Shown here piece by piece: positions 20,475 through 30,193 of a stretch of DNA of 64,000 bases; the stretch's first letter is position 1, and the number at the start of each line of letters is the position of its first letter. The stretch is from contig NZ_MDED01000006.1 of NCBI RefSeq assembly GCF_002939885.1, forward strand, positions 1 to 64,000, in the 5' to 3' direction. This DNA comes from Xanthomonas cucurbitae. Its GTDB lineage: Bacteria > Pseudomonadota > Gammaproteobacteria > Xanthomonadales > Xanthomonadaceae. The position numbers and the translations under genes are program-made. Under the pieces are notes generated by a model. That model made no database searches, had not been told where the DNA came from, and worked only from the letters and a program-made list of their open reading frames with translations.

Positions 20475-22055
20475 TCAGTCGTGGCCCAACGCGCCATCCA
20501 CGCGCCGCCACAGGCCCAGCGGATTGCCGTGCGCCACGGCCGCCGGCAGCAGCGCCGCCGGCAGGTCCTGGTAGCAGACCGGGCGCAGGAAGCGATCGAT
20601 CGCCAGCGTACCCACCGAGGTGCTGCGGCTGTCGGAGGTGGCCGGGAACGGGCCGCCATGCACCATGGCGTGGCAGACCTCCACGCCGGTGGGCCAATCG
20701 TTGACCAGGATGCGGCCGGCCTTGCGCTCGAGCACCGGCAGCAATGCCCCCGCCAGCTCGCTATCGCCGTCGTCCATGTGCAAGGTGGCGGTGAGCTGGC
20801 CTTCCAGCTGTTCGCTCAATGCACGCAACTGGGCGATGTCCTTGCAACGCACCAACAGCGAAGAGGCGCCGAATACCTCGGCCTGCAGCGCTTCGTCAGC
20901 CAGGAAGGCATCGGCATCGGTACCGAACAACGCCGCCGGGCAACGCCCGGTGTCTGCGGCCGCGCCACGTGCCAGGGTGACGACCTGCGGATGCGCATCC
21001 AGGCGCTGCACGCCTTGCGCATACGCATGGCCGATGCCGGTGGTAAGCATCGCCGCCGGCGATACCTCCTGCAGCGCTTGCGTTACCGAGACAATGAAGC
21101 CATCCAGTGCCGGCGAATCGATCGCCAGCAGCAGGCCGGGGTTGGTGCAGAACTGCCCCGCGCCCAGGGTGAGCGAGCCGACGAACGCCTTGCCCAGTGC
21201 CGACGCGCGCGCTTCGAGCGCATGCGGCAACAGATAGACCGGGTTGATGGCGCTCATTTCCGCATACACCGGAATCGGCTCGCGGCGTGCGGAAGCAATC
21301 TTGACCAACGCCATGCCGCCGCCACGCGAGCCGGTGAAGCCCACGGCCTTGATGCGTGCATCGGCCACCAGCTGCGCGCCCATCTCGATGCCGGCATCGA
21401 ACAGCAGCGAGAACACGCCTTCAGGTAGACCGCACTGCGCCACTGCGGCCTGGATCGCGCGGCCCACCAGTTCGGACGTGCCCGGATGGGCGCCATGCGC
21501 TTTCACCACGACCGGGCAGCCGGCCGCCAGGGCGGAGGCGGTGTCGCCGCCGGCCACCGAAAACGCCAGCGGGAAGTTGCTGGCACCAAACACCGCCACC
21601 GGCCCCAATGCGATATGCCGCTGGCGCAGATCCGCACGCGGCAGTGGCGTGCGCTGCGGCATGGCGGGGTCGATGCGCGCCTGCAGCCAGCTGCCTTCGC
21701 GCACCACGTTGGCGAACAGGCGCAGCTGGCCCACGGTGCGTCCGCGCTCGCCTTCCAGCCGTGCACGCGGCAACCCGCTTTCGCGCATGGCGCGTTCGAT
21801 CAGCGCATCGCCCAGTGCCAGGATCTGCTCGGCGATGGTCTCCAGAAAGCCGGCGCGCACTTCCAGCGAGGTGTCGCGATAGGCATCGAACGCCGCGTGC
21901 GCCAGCGCGCAGGCCTGTTCCAGATCCTGTGCGCTGGCCGAGGCGAACACCGGCTGCAGCGCTTCGCCGCTGGCCGCATCCAGCCCCTGAAACACCGCGC
22001 CGGCGCCGGGCACGCTGCGTTGGCCGATCAACGATTCACCCTGGATGGCATGCAT
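20475..22055 (-). CDS. Alpha-ketoglutarate semialdehyde dehydrogenase
   Basis: NAD(P)-dependent aldehyde dehydrogenase that oxidises 2,5-dioxopentanoate to 2-oxoglutarate, the last step of the non-phosphorylating aldarate pathway. The 526-residue protein shows the ALDH fold: [21 protein letters not shown] (cofactor site), [23 protein letters not shown], and the nucleophile segment [15 protein letters not shown] with the catalytic Cys. The start at 22055 overlaps the kdgD stop by 1 nt (TGATG), so translation is coupled. An in-frame extension to 22979 exists but merely reads kdgD out of frame. Confidence 0.92.
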   Translation of the reverse strand: MHAIQGESLIGQRSVPGAGAVFQGLDAASGEALQPVFASASAQDLEQACALAHAAFDAYRDTSLEVRAGFLETIAEQILALGDALIERAMRESGLPRARLEGERGRTVGQLRLFANVVREGSWLQARIDPAMPQRTPLPRADLRQRHIALGPVAVFGASNFPLAFSVAGGDTASALAAGCPVVVKAHGAHPGTSELVGRAIQAAVAQCGLPEGVFSLLFDAGIEMGAQLVADARIKAVGFTGSRGGGMALVKIASARREPIPVYAEMSAINPVYLLPHALEARASALGKAFVGSLTLGAGQFCTNPGLLLAIDSPALDGFIVSVTQALQEVSPAAMLTTGIGHAYAQGVQRLDAHPQVVTLARGAAADTGRCPAALFGTDADAFLADEALQAEVFGASSLLVRCKDIAQLRALSEQLEGQLTATLHMDDGDSELAGALLPVLERKAGRILVNDWPTGVEVCHAMVHGGPFPATSDSRSTSVGTLAIDRFLRPVCYQDLPAALLPAAVAHGNPLGLWRRVDGALGHD

Positions 22056-22972
22056 CAGCGGCGTCCTCCGATCAATTGCTTGAGCTGGGCGAATTCGTCC
22101 TCGTTGAGGTCGGCCAACGGCGTGCGCACCGGACCGGCCGGGCGGCCCACCGCGCGCATGCCGGCCTTGACGATGGACACCGCATAGCCGGCGCGGCGAT
22201 TGCGCAGCACCGTATACGGCAGCACGAAATCGTTGAGCTCGCGGTAGATGGTGGCGTGGTCGCGCGCGCGCACCGCCGCATAGAACGCCAGCGCCCACTC
22301 GGGCAGGAAATTGAAGATGGCCGACGAATAGGTGGTAACGCCCATTTCCAGATACGGCAGCGCGAAGGTTTCGGCCGTAGGCAGCCCGCCCACGTACAGC
22401 AGCCGGTCGCCCAGCCGCGCATAGATGCGGGTCATGCGATCCACGTCGCCGATGCCGTCCTTGTAGCCCACCAGGTTGGGGCAGCGTTCGGCCACGCGCG
22501 CCAGGGTCACATCGTCGAGCTTGGCATTGGCGCGGCCGTAGACGATCACGCCGAGCTTGGTTGCCTTGCAGACGCGTTCGACATGGTCTGCCACGCCCTC
22601 GGCATCGCACTCGGTCAGGTACGGCGGAAACAGCAGGAGGCCGTCGGCGTCGTTGCGTTCGGCGGCCTGTGCCATCTCGATGGCGATCGCGGTGCCGTAG
22701 CCGGCCGGCGCAATTACCGGCATGCGCCCGGCGGTCTGGGTCACCGCGGCACGTACGGCGCGGTTGACCTCGTCCAGGCTCAGCGAAAACAGCTCGCCGG
22801 TGCCGCCGGCGGCAAACAGCCCGGCTGCCGGATGCGAGGACAGCCAGTCCAGGTTGGTGCGATAGGCCGGTTCGTCGAACGCCCGCTCGGCATCGAAATG
22901 GGTCACCGGAAACGACAGCAACCCGGCGCCAAGCGCCTGGGCCATTTCGGACGGGGTGTATCTGCTGCTCAT
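22055..22972 (-). CDS. kdgD: 5-dehydro-4-deoxyglucarate dehydratase
   Basis: Class I aldolase-fold (DapA-like) enzyme that converts 5-dehydro-4-deoxyglucarate to 2,5-dioxopentanoate with loss of CO2 and water. The 305-residue protein starts with [13 protein letters not shown] and has the family's [13 protein letters not shown] loop. YGRANAKLD carries the tyrosine, and [13 protein letters not shown] the Schiff-base lysine. First gene of the operon; both GarD and GudD products feed into it. The 295-bp upstream region is shared with the divergent lysR gene. Confidence 0.93.
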   Translation of the reverse strand: MSSRYTPSEMAQALGAGLLSFPVTHFDAERAFDEPAYRTNLDWLSSHPAAGLFAAGGTGELFSLSLDEVNRAVRAAVTQTAGRMPVIAPAGYGTAIAIEMAQAAERNDADGLLLFPPYLTECDAEGVADHVERVCKATKLGVIVYGRANAKLDDVTLARVAERCPNLVGYKDGIGDVDRMTRIYARLGDRLLYVGGLPTAETFALPYLEMGVTTYSSAIFNFLPEWALAFYAAVRARDHATIYRELNDFVLPYTVLRNRRAGYAVSIVKAGMRAVGRPAGPVRTPLADLNEDEFAQLKQLIGGRR

Positions 22973-23059
22973 CGGACAAACGCTCCTAGGCGGGGGTGGG
23001 CTGATCCTAGGAACGCAGATCGTTGCTGGTCCAAACCAAATTACGTATTGTTTGATACA

Positions 23060-23117
23060 TGATTCGAATCAATCGCGTCATGGATGACGCGAAACCGGTG
23101 CAAATGGCTGCTTTGCA
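23060..23117. promoter_or_regulatory. Cluster of dyad elements between kdgD and its LysR regulator
   Basis: Three perfect dyads lie within 58 bp: TGATTCGAATCA (23060-23071), CGCGTCA-TGGA-TGACGCG (23074-23091) and TGCAAA-N7-TTTGCA (23099-23117). The last fits the T-N11-A style of LysR binding sites. They are the best candidates for operator sites controlling the aldarate operon and the regulator gene. The remainder of the 295-bp gap shows only possible promoter AT-rich stretches (for example ATTACGTA near 23040). Confidence 0.5.
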
Positions 23118-23267
23118 ACGGTTTTCTGTGACCTACGTAATTATGGATGCTCGTGCTCGTTGTCGATGCCTTGCCCATGCCCCGCGTATTCATCCGCGCG
23201 CCGCGCGCAGAGATGTTGCACGTGCAGCATCGAATTCATCCAAATCGCCCAGCGAGGGGCTGCTTTC

Positions 23268-24137
23268 ATGTTCGATCTGCCCCAGCTGCGCTGCTTCGTC
23301 GCGGTTGCCGACGAGCTGCATTTTCGACGCGCAGCCGAGCGGCTGAACATGACCCAGCCACCGCTGAGCCGGCAGATTCAGCTGCTGGAGCACAGCGTCG
23401 GCACCGCCTTGCTGGAGCGCAACAGCCGGCATGTGCGGCTGACCCAGGCCGGGCGCAGCCTGCTGGCCGAGGCGCGCGCGATCCTGCGCATGGCCGAGAA
23501 CGCCGGCCTGCGTGCACGCCGGATCGGCACCGGCGATGCGGGCAGCGTGTCGGTGGGCTTCACTGCCGGGGCCAGCTATCGCTTCCTGCCCGAGGCCATC
23601 GCGCGCTGGCGCAGGCAGGCGCCGGATGTGGACCTGCAACTCAAGGAAATGGTCAGCCTGGCGCAGCTGGATGCGCTGGACGCGGGGCGGCTGGATATCG
23701 GCCTGCTGCGCCCGCCGATCCAGCGTCCCAGCCTGCACAGCCGGTGCGTGGCGCGTGAGCCGCTGATCGCCGCGCTTCCCGAAGACGCGCCGCTGGCACG
23801 CCGCGACAGCCTGCGCCTGCAGGATTTCGACGACCAGCCGCTGGTCAACTACGCACCCGATGAGGCGCGCTACTTCTACGATCTGCTAGCGCAGCTGTTC
23901 GGCAGCCGCGGCATCGCGCCGCGCTCGGTGCAATACGTCAGCCAGATCCACTCGGTGCTGGCACTGGTGCGCGGCGGCATGGGCATGGCACTGGTGCCCG
24001 AAGGCGCGAGCGGCCTGCGCTATGCCGGCATCGTGTACCTGCCGCTGCGCGATGAGGCGCCGGCCACGCCGGTGGAATTGCATCTGGTGTGGAAGCAGGA
24101 CAACGACAATCCGGCGCTGCGCCGATTGATTGCCTGA
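23268..24137 (+). CDS. LysR-family transcriptional regulator of the aldarate cluster
   Basis: The 289-residue protein has an N-terminal winged helix-turn-helix (about 1-60: MFDLPQLRCFVAVADELHFRRAAERLNMTQPPLSRQIQLLE) and a periplasmic-binding-like effector domain (about 90-289). ATG at 23268 is preceded by GAGGGG. Upstream ATGs would add a Cys-rich, unfolded N-terminus and are rejected. Divergently transcribed from kdgD, it is the likely regulator, with galactarate, glucarate or an intermediate as ligand. That ligand is inferred from position only. Confidence 0.93.
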   Translation: MFDLPQLRCFVAVADELHFRRAAERLNMTQPPLSRQIQLLEHSVGTALLERNSRHVRLTQAGRSLLAEARAILRMAENAGLRARRIGTGDAGSVSVGFTAGASYRFLPEAIARWRRQAPDVDLQLKEMVSLAQLDALDAGRLDIGLLRPPIQRPSLHSRCVAREPLIAALPEDAPLARRDSLRLQDFDDQPLVNYAPDEARYFYDLLAQLFGSRGIAPRSVQYVSQIHSVLALVRGGMGMALVPEGASGLRYAGIVYLPLRDEAPATPVELHLVWKQDNDNPALRRLIA

Positions 24138-24203
24138 GCCCCCCCCGCTGCAGGCGCCACCAGCCCCATCCTGCGCGGCGACTGCCCGACCCGGCGATGC
24201 GGG

Positions 24204-26375
24204 TTACTGCCGCCCTACGCTTTGCACCACATGCAGGCGACGCAGCCGGCGCATCACTTCGGCCAGATGGCGGCGGTCGCGCACCTGGATATTGAAGCTC
24301 AGCACCGCGGCATTGAAATCGCGGTCCAGATAATCCACGCGTTCGATATTGGACTGGCTCTGCGCAATGGCCGCGGCCAGCTGCGCGAGCACGCCGGTGC
24401 GGTTTTCCACCTCGACGATCAGCGCGGTGTCGTAATCGCCACTGACGCTGGAATCCCAATCGATCAGCACCCAGCGCTCGGGCGACTTGCGCAGCTCCGC
24501 CAGGTTCGGGCAATCCAGCCGGTGCACCACGATGCCCTTGCCGGCGGTGTGGTAGCCCATGATTTCGTCGCCGGGAATCGGTTGGCAGCAATTGGCGAAG
24601 CTGATGACGCCGCGCTCGCTGCCATCGATGAGGATCTTTTCGTGCGAGTGCCTGGAATGCCCGCCACCGCGCAGTTCGGCATAGGCCATCAGCGCCTGCG
24701 CGGCCTGGGTGGGCATCCAGTTGCCCAGCGCCACATCGGCCAGCAGCGCTTCCAGGCGCGGGTAACGGTGTTCGTTGAGAAACGCATCCAGCCGGCCCTT
24801 GGGCAGGCGCTCCAGCGAGGAGTCCATCGCTTCCAGCGCGCGGTCGAGCATGCGGTGGCCCAGCTGTACCGCATCTTCGTGTTCGAGCTGCTTGAGCTGG
24901 TGGCGGATCGCGGTGCGCGCCTTGCTGCTGACCACAAATTCCAGCCACTGCGGCTTGGGCGTGGCCGAGCGCGCGGTGATGATCTCCACCGCCTGCCCGC
25001 TGACCAGCTTGGTCCGCAGCGGCACCAGCTTCTTGTCCACGCGCGAGGCCACCGCGCGGTTGCCCACGTCGGTATGCACCGCATAGGCAAAATCCAGCGC
25101 GGTGGAATTGCGCGGTAGCGCCAGGATCTTGCCCTTGGGCGTGAACAGGTAGACCTCGTCCGGGAACAGATCCACCTTGACGTTGTCCAGGAACTCAAGC
25201 GACGAACCGGCCGCGCGTTGCGAGTCGATCAGCTCCACGATCCAGTCGTGCGCACGGCTCTGCGCGCTGTTGGGCGCGGCCGAACCCACCTTGTAGGTCC
25301 AGTGCGCGGCCACGCCGCGCTCGGCGATCAGGTCCATCTCTTCGGTACGGATCTGCACCTCGATCGGCGAGCCGTACGGCCCGAACAACACCGTGTGCAG
25401 CGACTGGTAGCCATTGGCCTTGGGGATCGCGATGAAATCGCGGAAGCGCCCGTCCAGCGGCTTGAAACTGGCATGCACCGCGCCCAGTGCGTGGTAGCAA
25501 TCGGCCACCGTACGCACCACCAGGCGGAAGCCGAACACGTCCATCACCTGGTCGAAGGACTTGTTCTCCTCGTGCATCTTCGAATAGATGCTCCACGGCG
25601 TCTTGATACGGCTGACCAGGCGGTGTTCCAGCCCTTCCCTGGCCAGCCGCTGCGACAGCTGCACTTCCACCTGTGCCATCGATTCGCGCCGCACCACCGG
25701 CTGGCTGCGGATGTGTTTTTCGATGATGGCGTGGCGCCACGGATACAGCGCGCGGAAGCCCAGGTTCTGCAGCTCGGACTTGATGAGGCTCATGCCCAGG
25801 CGCTGGGCGATGGGCGCGTAGATCTCCAGCGTTTCGCGTGCGATGCGCCCGCGTGCCTCGGTGCTTTGCGCGCCCAGCGTGCGCATGTTGTGCAGGCGGT
25901 CGGCCAGCTTGATCATGATGACGCGCAAATCGCGCGACATCGCCAGCAGCATCTTGCGGAAGCTTTCGGCCGCCGCTTCCTGGCGGTCGCGGAACTTGAG
26001 CTTGTCCAGCTTGGTGACGCCATCCACCAGCTCGGCCACCGCTTCGCCGAATTCGGAGGCCAGCTCTTCGCGCGTCAGCGGGGTGTCTTCAATGGTGTCG
26101 TGCAGGATCGCGGCGATCAGCGATTCCATGTCCAGGCCCAGCTCGGCCAGCACCCTGGCCACGGCCACCGGGTGGGTGATATAGGGCTCGCCGGACTTGC
26201 GGGTCTGGCCGGCATGCGCGGTGGCGCCCACTTCCCAGGCACGGCGCAGGATCGGCAGCTGCTCCTTGGGCAGGTAGCTGGCAGCGCGCTCGAAGTACAG
26301 AACGTAATCTGGAATCGCCGGATCGGAGGGCGGGGATTTCGCCACGCTCGCCTGGGCAGTAGGGCCTGGGTTCAT
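24204..26375 (-). CDS. spoT: Bifunctional (p)ppGpp synthetase/hydrolase SpoT
   Basis: Makes and degrades the stringent-response alarmone (p)ppGpp. The 723-residue protein has an N-terminal HD hydrolase domain with intact motifs (AILHDTIEDTPLT, KLADRLHNMRTL). The synthetase domain follows (VFGFRLVVRTVADCYHALG, FRDFIAIPKANGYQSLHT, EVQIRTEEMD), then TGS (KVDLFPDEVYLFTPKGKILALPRNSTALDFAYAVH) and a C-terminal ACT domain (WDSSVSGDYDTALIVEVENRTGVLAQLAAAI). Intact HD residues support real hydrolase activity. Downstream of rpoZ on the same strand; a terminator-like hairpin at 26444-26477 lies between them. Confidence 0.96.
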   Translation of the reverse strand: MNPGPTAQASVAKSPPSDPAIPDYVLYFERAASYLPKEQLPILRRAWEVGATAHAGQTRKSGEPYITHPVAVARVLAELGLDMESLIAAILHDTIEDTPLTREELASEFGEAVAELVDGVTKLDKLKFRDRQEAAAESFRKMLLAMSRDLRVIMIKLADRLHNMRTLGAQSTEARGRIARETLEIYAPIAQRLGMSLIKSELQNLGFRALYPWRHAIIEKHIRSQPVVRRESMAQVEVQLSQRLAREGLEHRLVSRIKTPWSIYSKMHEENKSFDQVMDVFGFRLVVRTVADCYHALGAVHASFKPLDGRFRDFIAIPKANGYQSLHTVLFGPYGSPIEVQIRTEEMDLIAERGVAAHWTYKVGSAAPNSAQSRAHDWIVELIDSQRAAGSSLEFLDNVKVDLFPDEVYLFTPKGKILALPRNSTALDFAYAVHTDVGNRAVASRVDKKLVPLRTKLVSGQAVEIITARSATPKPQWLEFVVSSKARTAIRHQLKQLEHEDAVQLGHRMLDRALEAMDSSLERLPKGRLDAFLNEHRYPRLEALLADVALGNWMPTQAAQALMAYAELRGGGHSRHSHEKILIDGSERGVISFANCCQPIPGDEIMGYHTAGKGIVVHRLDCPNLAELRKSPERWVLIDWDSSVSGDYDTALIVEVENRTGVLAQLAAAIAQSQSNIERVDYLDRDFNAAVLSFNIQVRDRRHLAEVMRRLRRLHVVQSVGRQ

Positions 26376-26443
26376 GGCGGAAGACTATGCCAGTGGCGCA
26401 ATGACGGCAAACGTTTGCACACGCCGGCGTACCGCCAACGCCC

Positions 26444-26477
26444 CAAACGAAAACAGCCCGCGATAAAGCGGACTGTT
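26444..26477 (-). terminator. Terminator or attenuator between rpoZ and spoT
   Basis: On the minus strand a 10-bp stem (AACAGTCCGC / GCGGGCTGTT, one G-U pair, loop TTTATC) is followed by TTCGTTT. It ends 27 bp past the rpoZ stop and 69 bp before spoT. It may end a share of rpoZ transcripts. Confidence 0.65.
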
Positions 26478-26503
26478 CGGATCGATCGCCGCGATGCGGG
26501 CAA

Positions 26504-26803
26504 TCAGTCGTCGTTCTTGGACATGTCTTCGTCGGCGACCACTTCGGCGGCGGCCCACTCCAGCGCTTCGCGCTCGGCGCGCTCGCGTTCGGCCTTCTCG
26601 ACTTCATCGATCAGCGCATTGTCGATCCGGCGGGCAGCGATCTCGCGCAACGCCATCACGGTGGGCTTGTCGCTGGCGTCGGCGTTTTCGATCAGCGGCT
26701 GCACGCCGTTGGCGAGCTGACGGGCGCGCTTGGAGGCCATCATGACCAGCTCAAAACGGTTGTTCACGACTTCCAGGCAATCTTCTACGGTAATGCGGGC
26801 CAT
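26504..26803 (-). CDS. rpoZ: RNA polymerase omega subunit
   Basis: Small subunit (99 residues) that helps assemble core RNA polymerase and in gammaproteobacteria forms part of a ppGpp site. The N-terminus [30 protein letters not shown] is the family signature; the acidic C-terminus is typical. ATG at 26803 is chosen because it gives this N-terminus. Between gmk and spoT, the standard order. The 287 bp upstream of it, to the gmk stop, hold no other gene that I can see. Confidence 0.95.
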   Translation of the reverse strand: MARITVEDCLEVVNNRFELVMMASKRARQLANGVQPLIENADASDKPTVMALREIAARRIDNALIDEVEKAERERAEREALEWAAAEVVADEDMSKNDD

Positions 26804-27090
26804 GCGGGCTCCCGGCGACCAGCAACGGCCGCGCATCGAATGAGGGAAAGGGGGCGGAGTGTACGCCCGCTACACGGCCCAGGCAACCGGCGGCCGCTAG
26901 GTTGCCTTTGGAATCAGCAACTTGGGCAAGGGCCATCGTCCCGTTTCCTCGACTTTGTGCGCAGAACGACGCCCCGGCCCCAGCGCGTGCGCCTCTTGGA
27001 GCCGCCGCGTGCCGATCGCCACCCTGCCCACTGCGGCCCGGCACGCCGGCCACGCGACGACCCGATCACCGCGCCACGTGCCCTTGGTCG

Positions 27091-27702
27091 TTACTCCAGC
27101 AGCGCCTGGATCAGCCCCGCATGCCGCTGCTGCTGCGCCTGCCGACGCAAGCGGCTGGCGGTGAAGATGGCGCACATCTCCGCCACGGCGGTATCGAAGG
27201 TTTCGTTGATGATGACGTAGTCGAATTCTTCGAAATGCAGCATCTCTTCGCGCGCGGCCGCCAGGCGCTGCGCCATCACGTCCTCGCTGTCCTGGCCGCG
27301 CTTGCGCATGCGCTCGTCCAGCGCCTGCCGCGACGGCGGCAGGATGAACACGCTCACCGCATCGGGCACCTTCTGCCGCACCTGGCGCGCGCCCTGCCAG
27401 TCGATCTCCAGCAGCACGTCATGGCCGGCGGCCAGCTGCGGCTCCACCGACTGCCGTGCGGTGCCCTTCCAGTCGCCGTGCACCAGCGCGTACTCGAAAA
27501 AATCACCCGCTTCGATCATGCCCTGGAACTCGTCGGCGGACACGAAATGGTAGTGCTCGGCATGCCGTTCGCCCGGCCGCGGCGCGCGCGAGGTGAACGA
27601 GATCGACAAGGCGATCTTCGGGTCGCGTGCCAGGGTGGCGTTGACGATGCTGCTCTTGCCGGCGCCCGAGGGGGCCGCAACGATATAGAGAGTGCCGCGC
27701 AT
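27091..27702 (-). CDS. gmk: Guanylate kinase
   Basis: Phosphorylates GMP to GDP with ATP. The 203-residue protein has the P-loop APSGAGKSSIVNATL, SFTSRAPRPGERHAEHYHFVS (GMP-binding loop) and VLLEIDWQGARQVR. ATG at 27702 gives the normal N-terminus MRGTLYIVAAPSG. A longer form to 28065 would read into repeat sequence and yicC and is rejected. The start codon is followed upstream by GGGAATAGGG repeats rather than a clear Shine-Dalgarno. Confidence 0.95.
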   Translation of the reverse strand: MRGTLYIVAAPSGAGKSSIVNATLARDPKIALSISFTSRAPRPGERHAEHYHFVSADEFQGMIEAGDFFEYALVHGDWKGTARQSVEPQLAAGHDVLLEIDWQGARQVRQKVPDAVSVFILPPSRQALDERMRKRGQDSEDVMAQRLAAAREEMLHFEEFDYVIINETFDTAVAEMCAIFTASRLRRQAQQQRHAGLIQALLE

Positions 27703-27705
27703 TTT

Positions 27706-27820
27706 AGGGAATAGGGAGTCGAGAATAGGGAATGGGGCACCGCGCCAAGCAAGCAGGCCAGGGGTGAATCGTACCTGCTTTGACGATTCCCCATTCCCCA
27801 TTCCCGATTGCCTATTCCCG
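27706..27820. repeat. Inverted pair of GGGAATAGGG / CCCATTCCCC repeats between gmk and yicC
   Basis: Left block 27706-27738 (AGGGAATAGGGAGTC, GGGAATGGGG) and right block 27785-27820 (GATTCCCCATTCCCCATTCC). The blocks are complementary in part (GGGAATGGGG against CCCCATTCCC) and could form a stem across the gmk leader. Confidence 0.55.
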
Positions 27821-27821
27821 G

Positions 27822-28682
27822 CTATTCGATGTTCTGCACCTGCTCGCGGATCTGGTCGATCAACACCTTCAGCTCCACTGCGGCGTTGGAGGTGCGGCTG
27901 TCCACCGACTTGGAGCCGAGCGTATTGGCCTCGCGGTTGAACTCCTGCAGCAGGAAATCCAGGCGGCGGCCGACCGGTTCGCGTTGCGTGAGCACGCGGC
28001 GGATCTCTCCGATGTGGCTGGACAGCCGGTCCAGCTCCTCGTCCACATCGAGTTTCTGCAGCCACAGCACCAGTTCCTGCTCGGCACGGCCCGGGTCTAC
28101 CGGATGCGGCAGGTCGGCCAGGCGTGCGGCCAGCTTGGCGCGCTGGCCTTCGCGGATCACCGGGATCAGGCTGCGCACCTGCGCGGCGATGCGCTCGATC
28201 GCATCCACCCGCTCACTGATCGCCTCGGCCAGCTTGGCGCCCTCACGCTCGCGTGCACTGACGAAGCCGTCCACCACCTCGTCCAGCAGCGCCAGCGCCT
28301 GCGCCTGCAGGGCCGGCGCATCGACATCCTGCACCTGCAGCACGCCGGGCAGCTGCAGCAGCTCGGTGAAGCCCACCTGCAGCCTTGGGAAGCTCGCGTC
28401 CAGGCGCGTGGCCAGCGCCCCCAGTTCCTGCAGCAGCGCCTCGTTCACCGCCAGGGTCTGCGCGTTGTCCGGCGCGCGCAGGCGCAGCGTCAGGTCCAGC
28501 TTGCCGCGGCTGTTCCTGGCCGCCACGCGCTCGCGCAGCAACGGCTCCAGCGCACGCAATTCCTCCGGCAGGCGCGTGCCCACTTCCAGAAAGCGGTGGT
28601 TGACCGAGCGCAGCTCGCAGCCGAGCGTGCCCCAGGGCGTGATGCGTTCGCCGCCGGCAAACGCGGTCATGCTTCGGATCAT
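27822..28682 (-). CDS. yicC: YicC family endoribonuclease
   Basis: The 286-residue protein carries the YicC N-terminal signature MIRSMTAFAGGERITPWGTLGCELRSVNHRFLE and the DUF1732-type C-terminus GRRLDFLLQEFNREANTLGSKSVDSRTSNAAVELKVLIDQIREQVQNIE. Family members have been described as endoribonucleases with a role in stationary phase. ATG at 28682 is chosen over a TTG two codons upstream. Adjacent to gmk on the same strand, as often seen, and divergent from rph. Confidence 0.92.
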   Translation of the reverse strand: MIRSMTAFAGGERITPWGTLGCELRSVNHRFLEVGTRLPEELRALEPLLRERVAARNSRGKLDLTLRLRAPDNAQTLAVNEALLQELGALATRLDASFPRLQVGFTELLQLPGVLQVQDVDAPALQAQALALLDEVVDGFVSAREREGAKLAEAISERVDAIERIAAQVRSLIPVIREGQRAKLAARLADLPHPVDPGRAEQELVLWLQKLDVDEELDRLSSHIGEIRRVLTQREPVGRRLDFLLQEFNREANTLGSKSVDSRTSNAAVELKVLIDQIREQVQNIE

Positions 28683-28791
28683 CGTCAATCCCGTTCCATC
28701 AAAGCGCGAATGGTACCCTAGCCGCCCTTGCCAGCTGCCTGCACGCTGCGCAGTGGCGACCTGACAACCTCCCGACTTCCGGACTCATCGC

Positions 28792-29517
28792 ATGACCTTT
28801 TCCCGTCCCAGCGGCCGCACGGCCGATCAGCTGCGCCCGGTGCGCATCGAACGCTCCTTCACCCGCCACGCCGAAGGCTCGGTGCTGGTGAGCTTCGGCG
28901 ACACCCGCGTGCTGTGCACCGCCAGCGTGGAAAACCGCGTGCCGGGGTTCCTGCGCGGCAAGGGCGAAGGCTGGGTCACCGCCGAATACGGCATGCTGCC
29001 GCGCTCCACCCACACCCGTTCCGACCGCGAAGCCGCACGCGGCAAGCAAGGCGGCCGCACGCTGGAAATCCAACGCCTGATCGGCCGCGCATTGCGCGCC
29101 TGCGTGGAACGCAATGCGCTGGGCGAGCGCACCATCACCCTGGACTGCGACGTGTTGCAGGCCGATGGCGGCACCCGCACCGCAGCCATCACCGGTGCCT
29201 ATGTGGCACTAGCCGATGCGGTGAACCTGCTGCTCAAGCGTGGCGACATCAAGAAGCACCCGCTGATCGGCGCGGTGGCGGCAGTGTCGGTGGGCATCTA
29301 CCGCGGCGAGCCGGTGCTGGACCTGGATTACCCGGAAGACAGCGACTGCGACACCGACATGAACGTGGTGATGAACGACGGCGGTGGATTCATCGAGCTG
29401 CAGGGCACCGCCGAAGGCCACGCCTTCCGTCGCGAAGAACTCGATGCGCTGCTGTCGCTGGCCGAAAAAGGCATGGGCGAGCTGTTTGCGCTGCAACGCG
29501 CCGCGCTGGCCGGATGA
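28792..29517 (+). CDS. rph: Ribonuclease PH
   Basis: Phosphorolytic 3'-to-5' exoribonuclease that trims tRNA 3' ends. The 241-residue protein has the whole family pattern: [112 protein letters not shown]. Conserved arginines for phosphate binding ([14 protein letters not shown]) are intact, unlike the truncated E. coli K-12 allele. Precedes rdgB by 61 bp on the same strand. Confidence 0.96.
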   Translation: MTFSRPSGRTADQLRPVRIERSFTRHAEGSVLVSFGDTRVLCTASVENRVPGFLRGKGEGWVTAEYGMLPRSTHTRSDREAARGKQGGRTLEIQRLIGRALRACVERNALGERTITLDCDVLQADGGTRTAAITGAYVALADAVNLLLKRGDIKKHPLIGAVAAVSVGIYRGEPVLDLDYPEDSDCDTDMNVVMNDGGGFIELQGTAEGHAFRREELDALLSLAEKGMGELFALQRAALAG

Positions 29518-29578
29518 AGTGGCGTATCGCCCTGACCACGCTGTACGACACGGCGTGGGATCTGCTGGAGGCCAGGCA

Positions 29579-30178
29579 ATGAAACAACTGGTATTGGCCA
29601 GCGGCAACGCCGGCAAGCTGGAAGAACTGCGCGCCATGCTGGCCGGCCTGCCGCTGCAGATCGTGGCGCAGGGCGCGCTGGGCGTGGAGGATGTGCCGGA
29701 AACCGGCCTGACCTTCGTCGAGAACGCCTTGATCAAGGCGCGCCACGCCAGTGCGGTGACCGGCCTGCCGGCACTGGCCGACGACTCGGGCCTGATCGTG
29801 GATGCATTGGGCGGCGCGCCCGGCCTCTACAGCGCGCGCTATGCCGGCAGCCCCACCAACGCACACGCCAACAACGCCAAGTTGCTCGAGGCGATGCGCG
29901 AGCTGCCGGCCGAGCGCCGCAGCGCGCGTTTCTATGCGGTGATCGTGCTGCTGCGCCACCCGGAAGATCCGCAACCGCTGATCGCCGAAGGCAGCTGGGA
30001 AGGCGTCATCACCACCGCGCCGCGCGGCGATGGTGGCTTTGGCTACAACCCGGTGTTCCTGGACCCGGTGCATGGCCTGACCGCCGCAGAAATGGACAGC
30101 GACCTGAAGAACCGCCTGAGCCATCGCGCAGTGGCGCTGGCCACGCTGCAGCACAAGCTGCATGCACTGGCGCTGTGA
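29579..30178 (+). CDS. rdgB: dITP/XTP pyrophosphatase (HAM1 family)
   Basis: House-cleaning nucleotidase that hydrolyses dITP, ITP and XTP to monophosphates. The 199-residue protein opens MKQLVLASGNAGKLEELRAML, with the SxNxxK substrate motif. It has LADDSGLIVDALGGAPGLYSARYAG, APRGDGGFGYNPVF and KNRLSHRAVAL, all conserved. ATG at 29579 follows CTGGAGG. It is between rph and hemW, a very common order. Confidence 0.95.
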   Translation: MKQLVLASGNAGKLEELRAMLAGLPLQIVAQGALGVEDVPETGLTFVENALIKARHASAVTGLPALADDSGLIVDALGGAPGLYSARYAGSPTNAHANNAKLLEAMRELPAERRSARFYAVIVLLRHPEDPQPLIAEGSWEGVITTAPRGDGGFGYNPVFLDPVHGLTAAEMDSDLKNRLSHRAVALATLQHKLHALAL

Positions 30179-30193
30179 CCGACACATGGTGTC

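Noticed and set aside
22056-22979. Fusion-like extension of the semialdehyde dehydrogenase over kdgD
   Set aside because: Out-of-frame reading of kdgD; Arg-rich nonsense without ALDH features.
27703-28065. N-terminal extension of guanylate kinase
   Set aside because: Would translate the repeat blocks and the yicC end; normal kinase starts at 27702.
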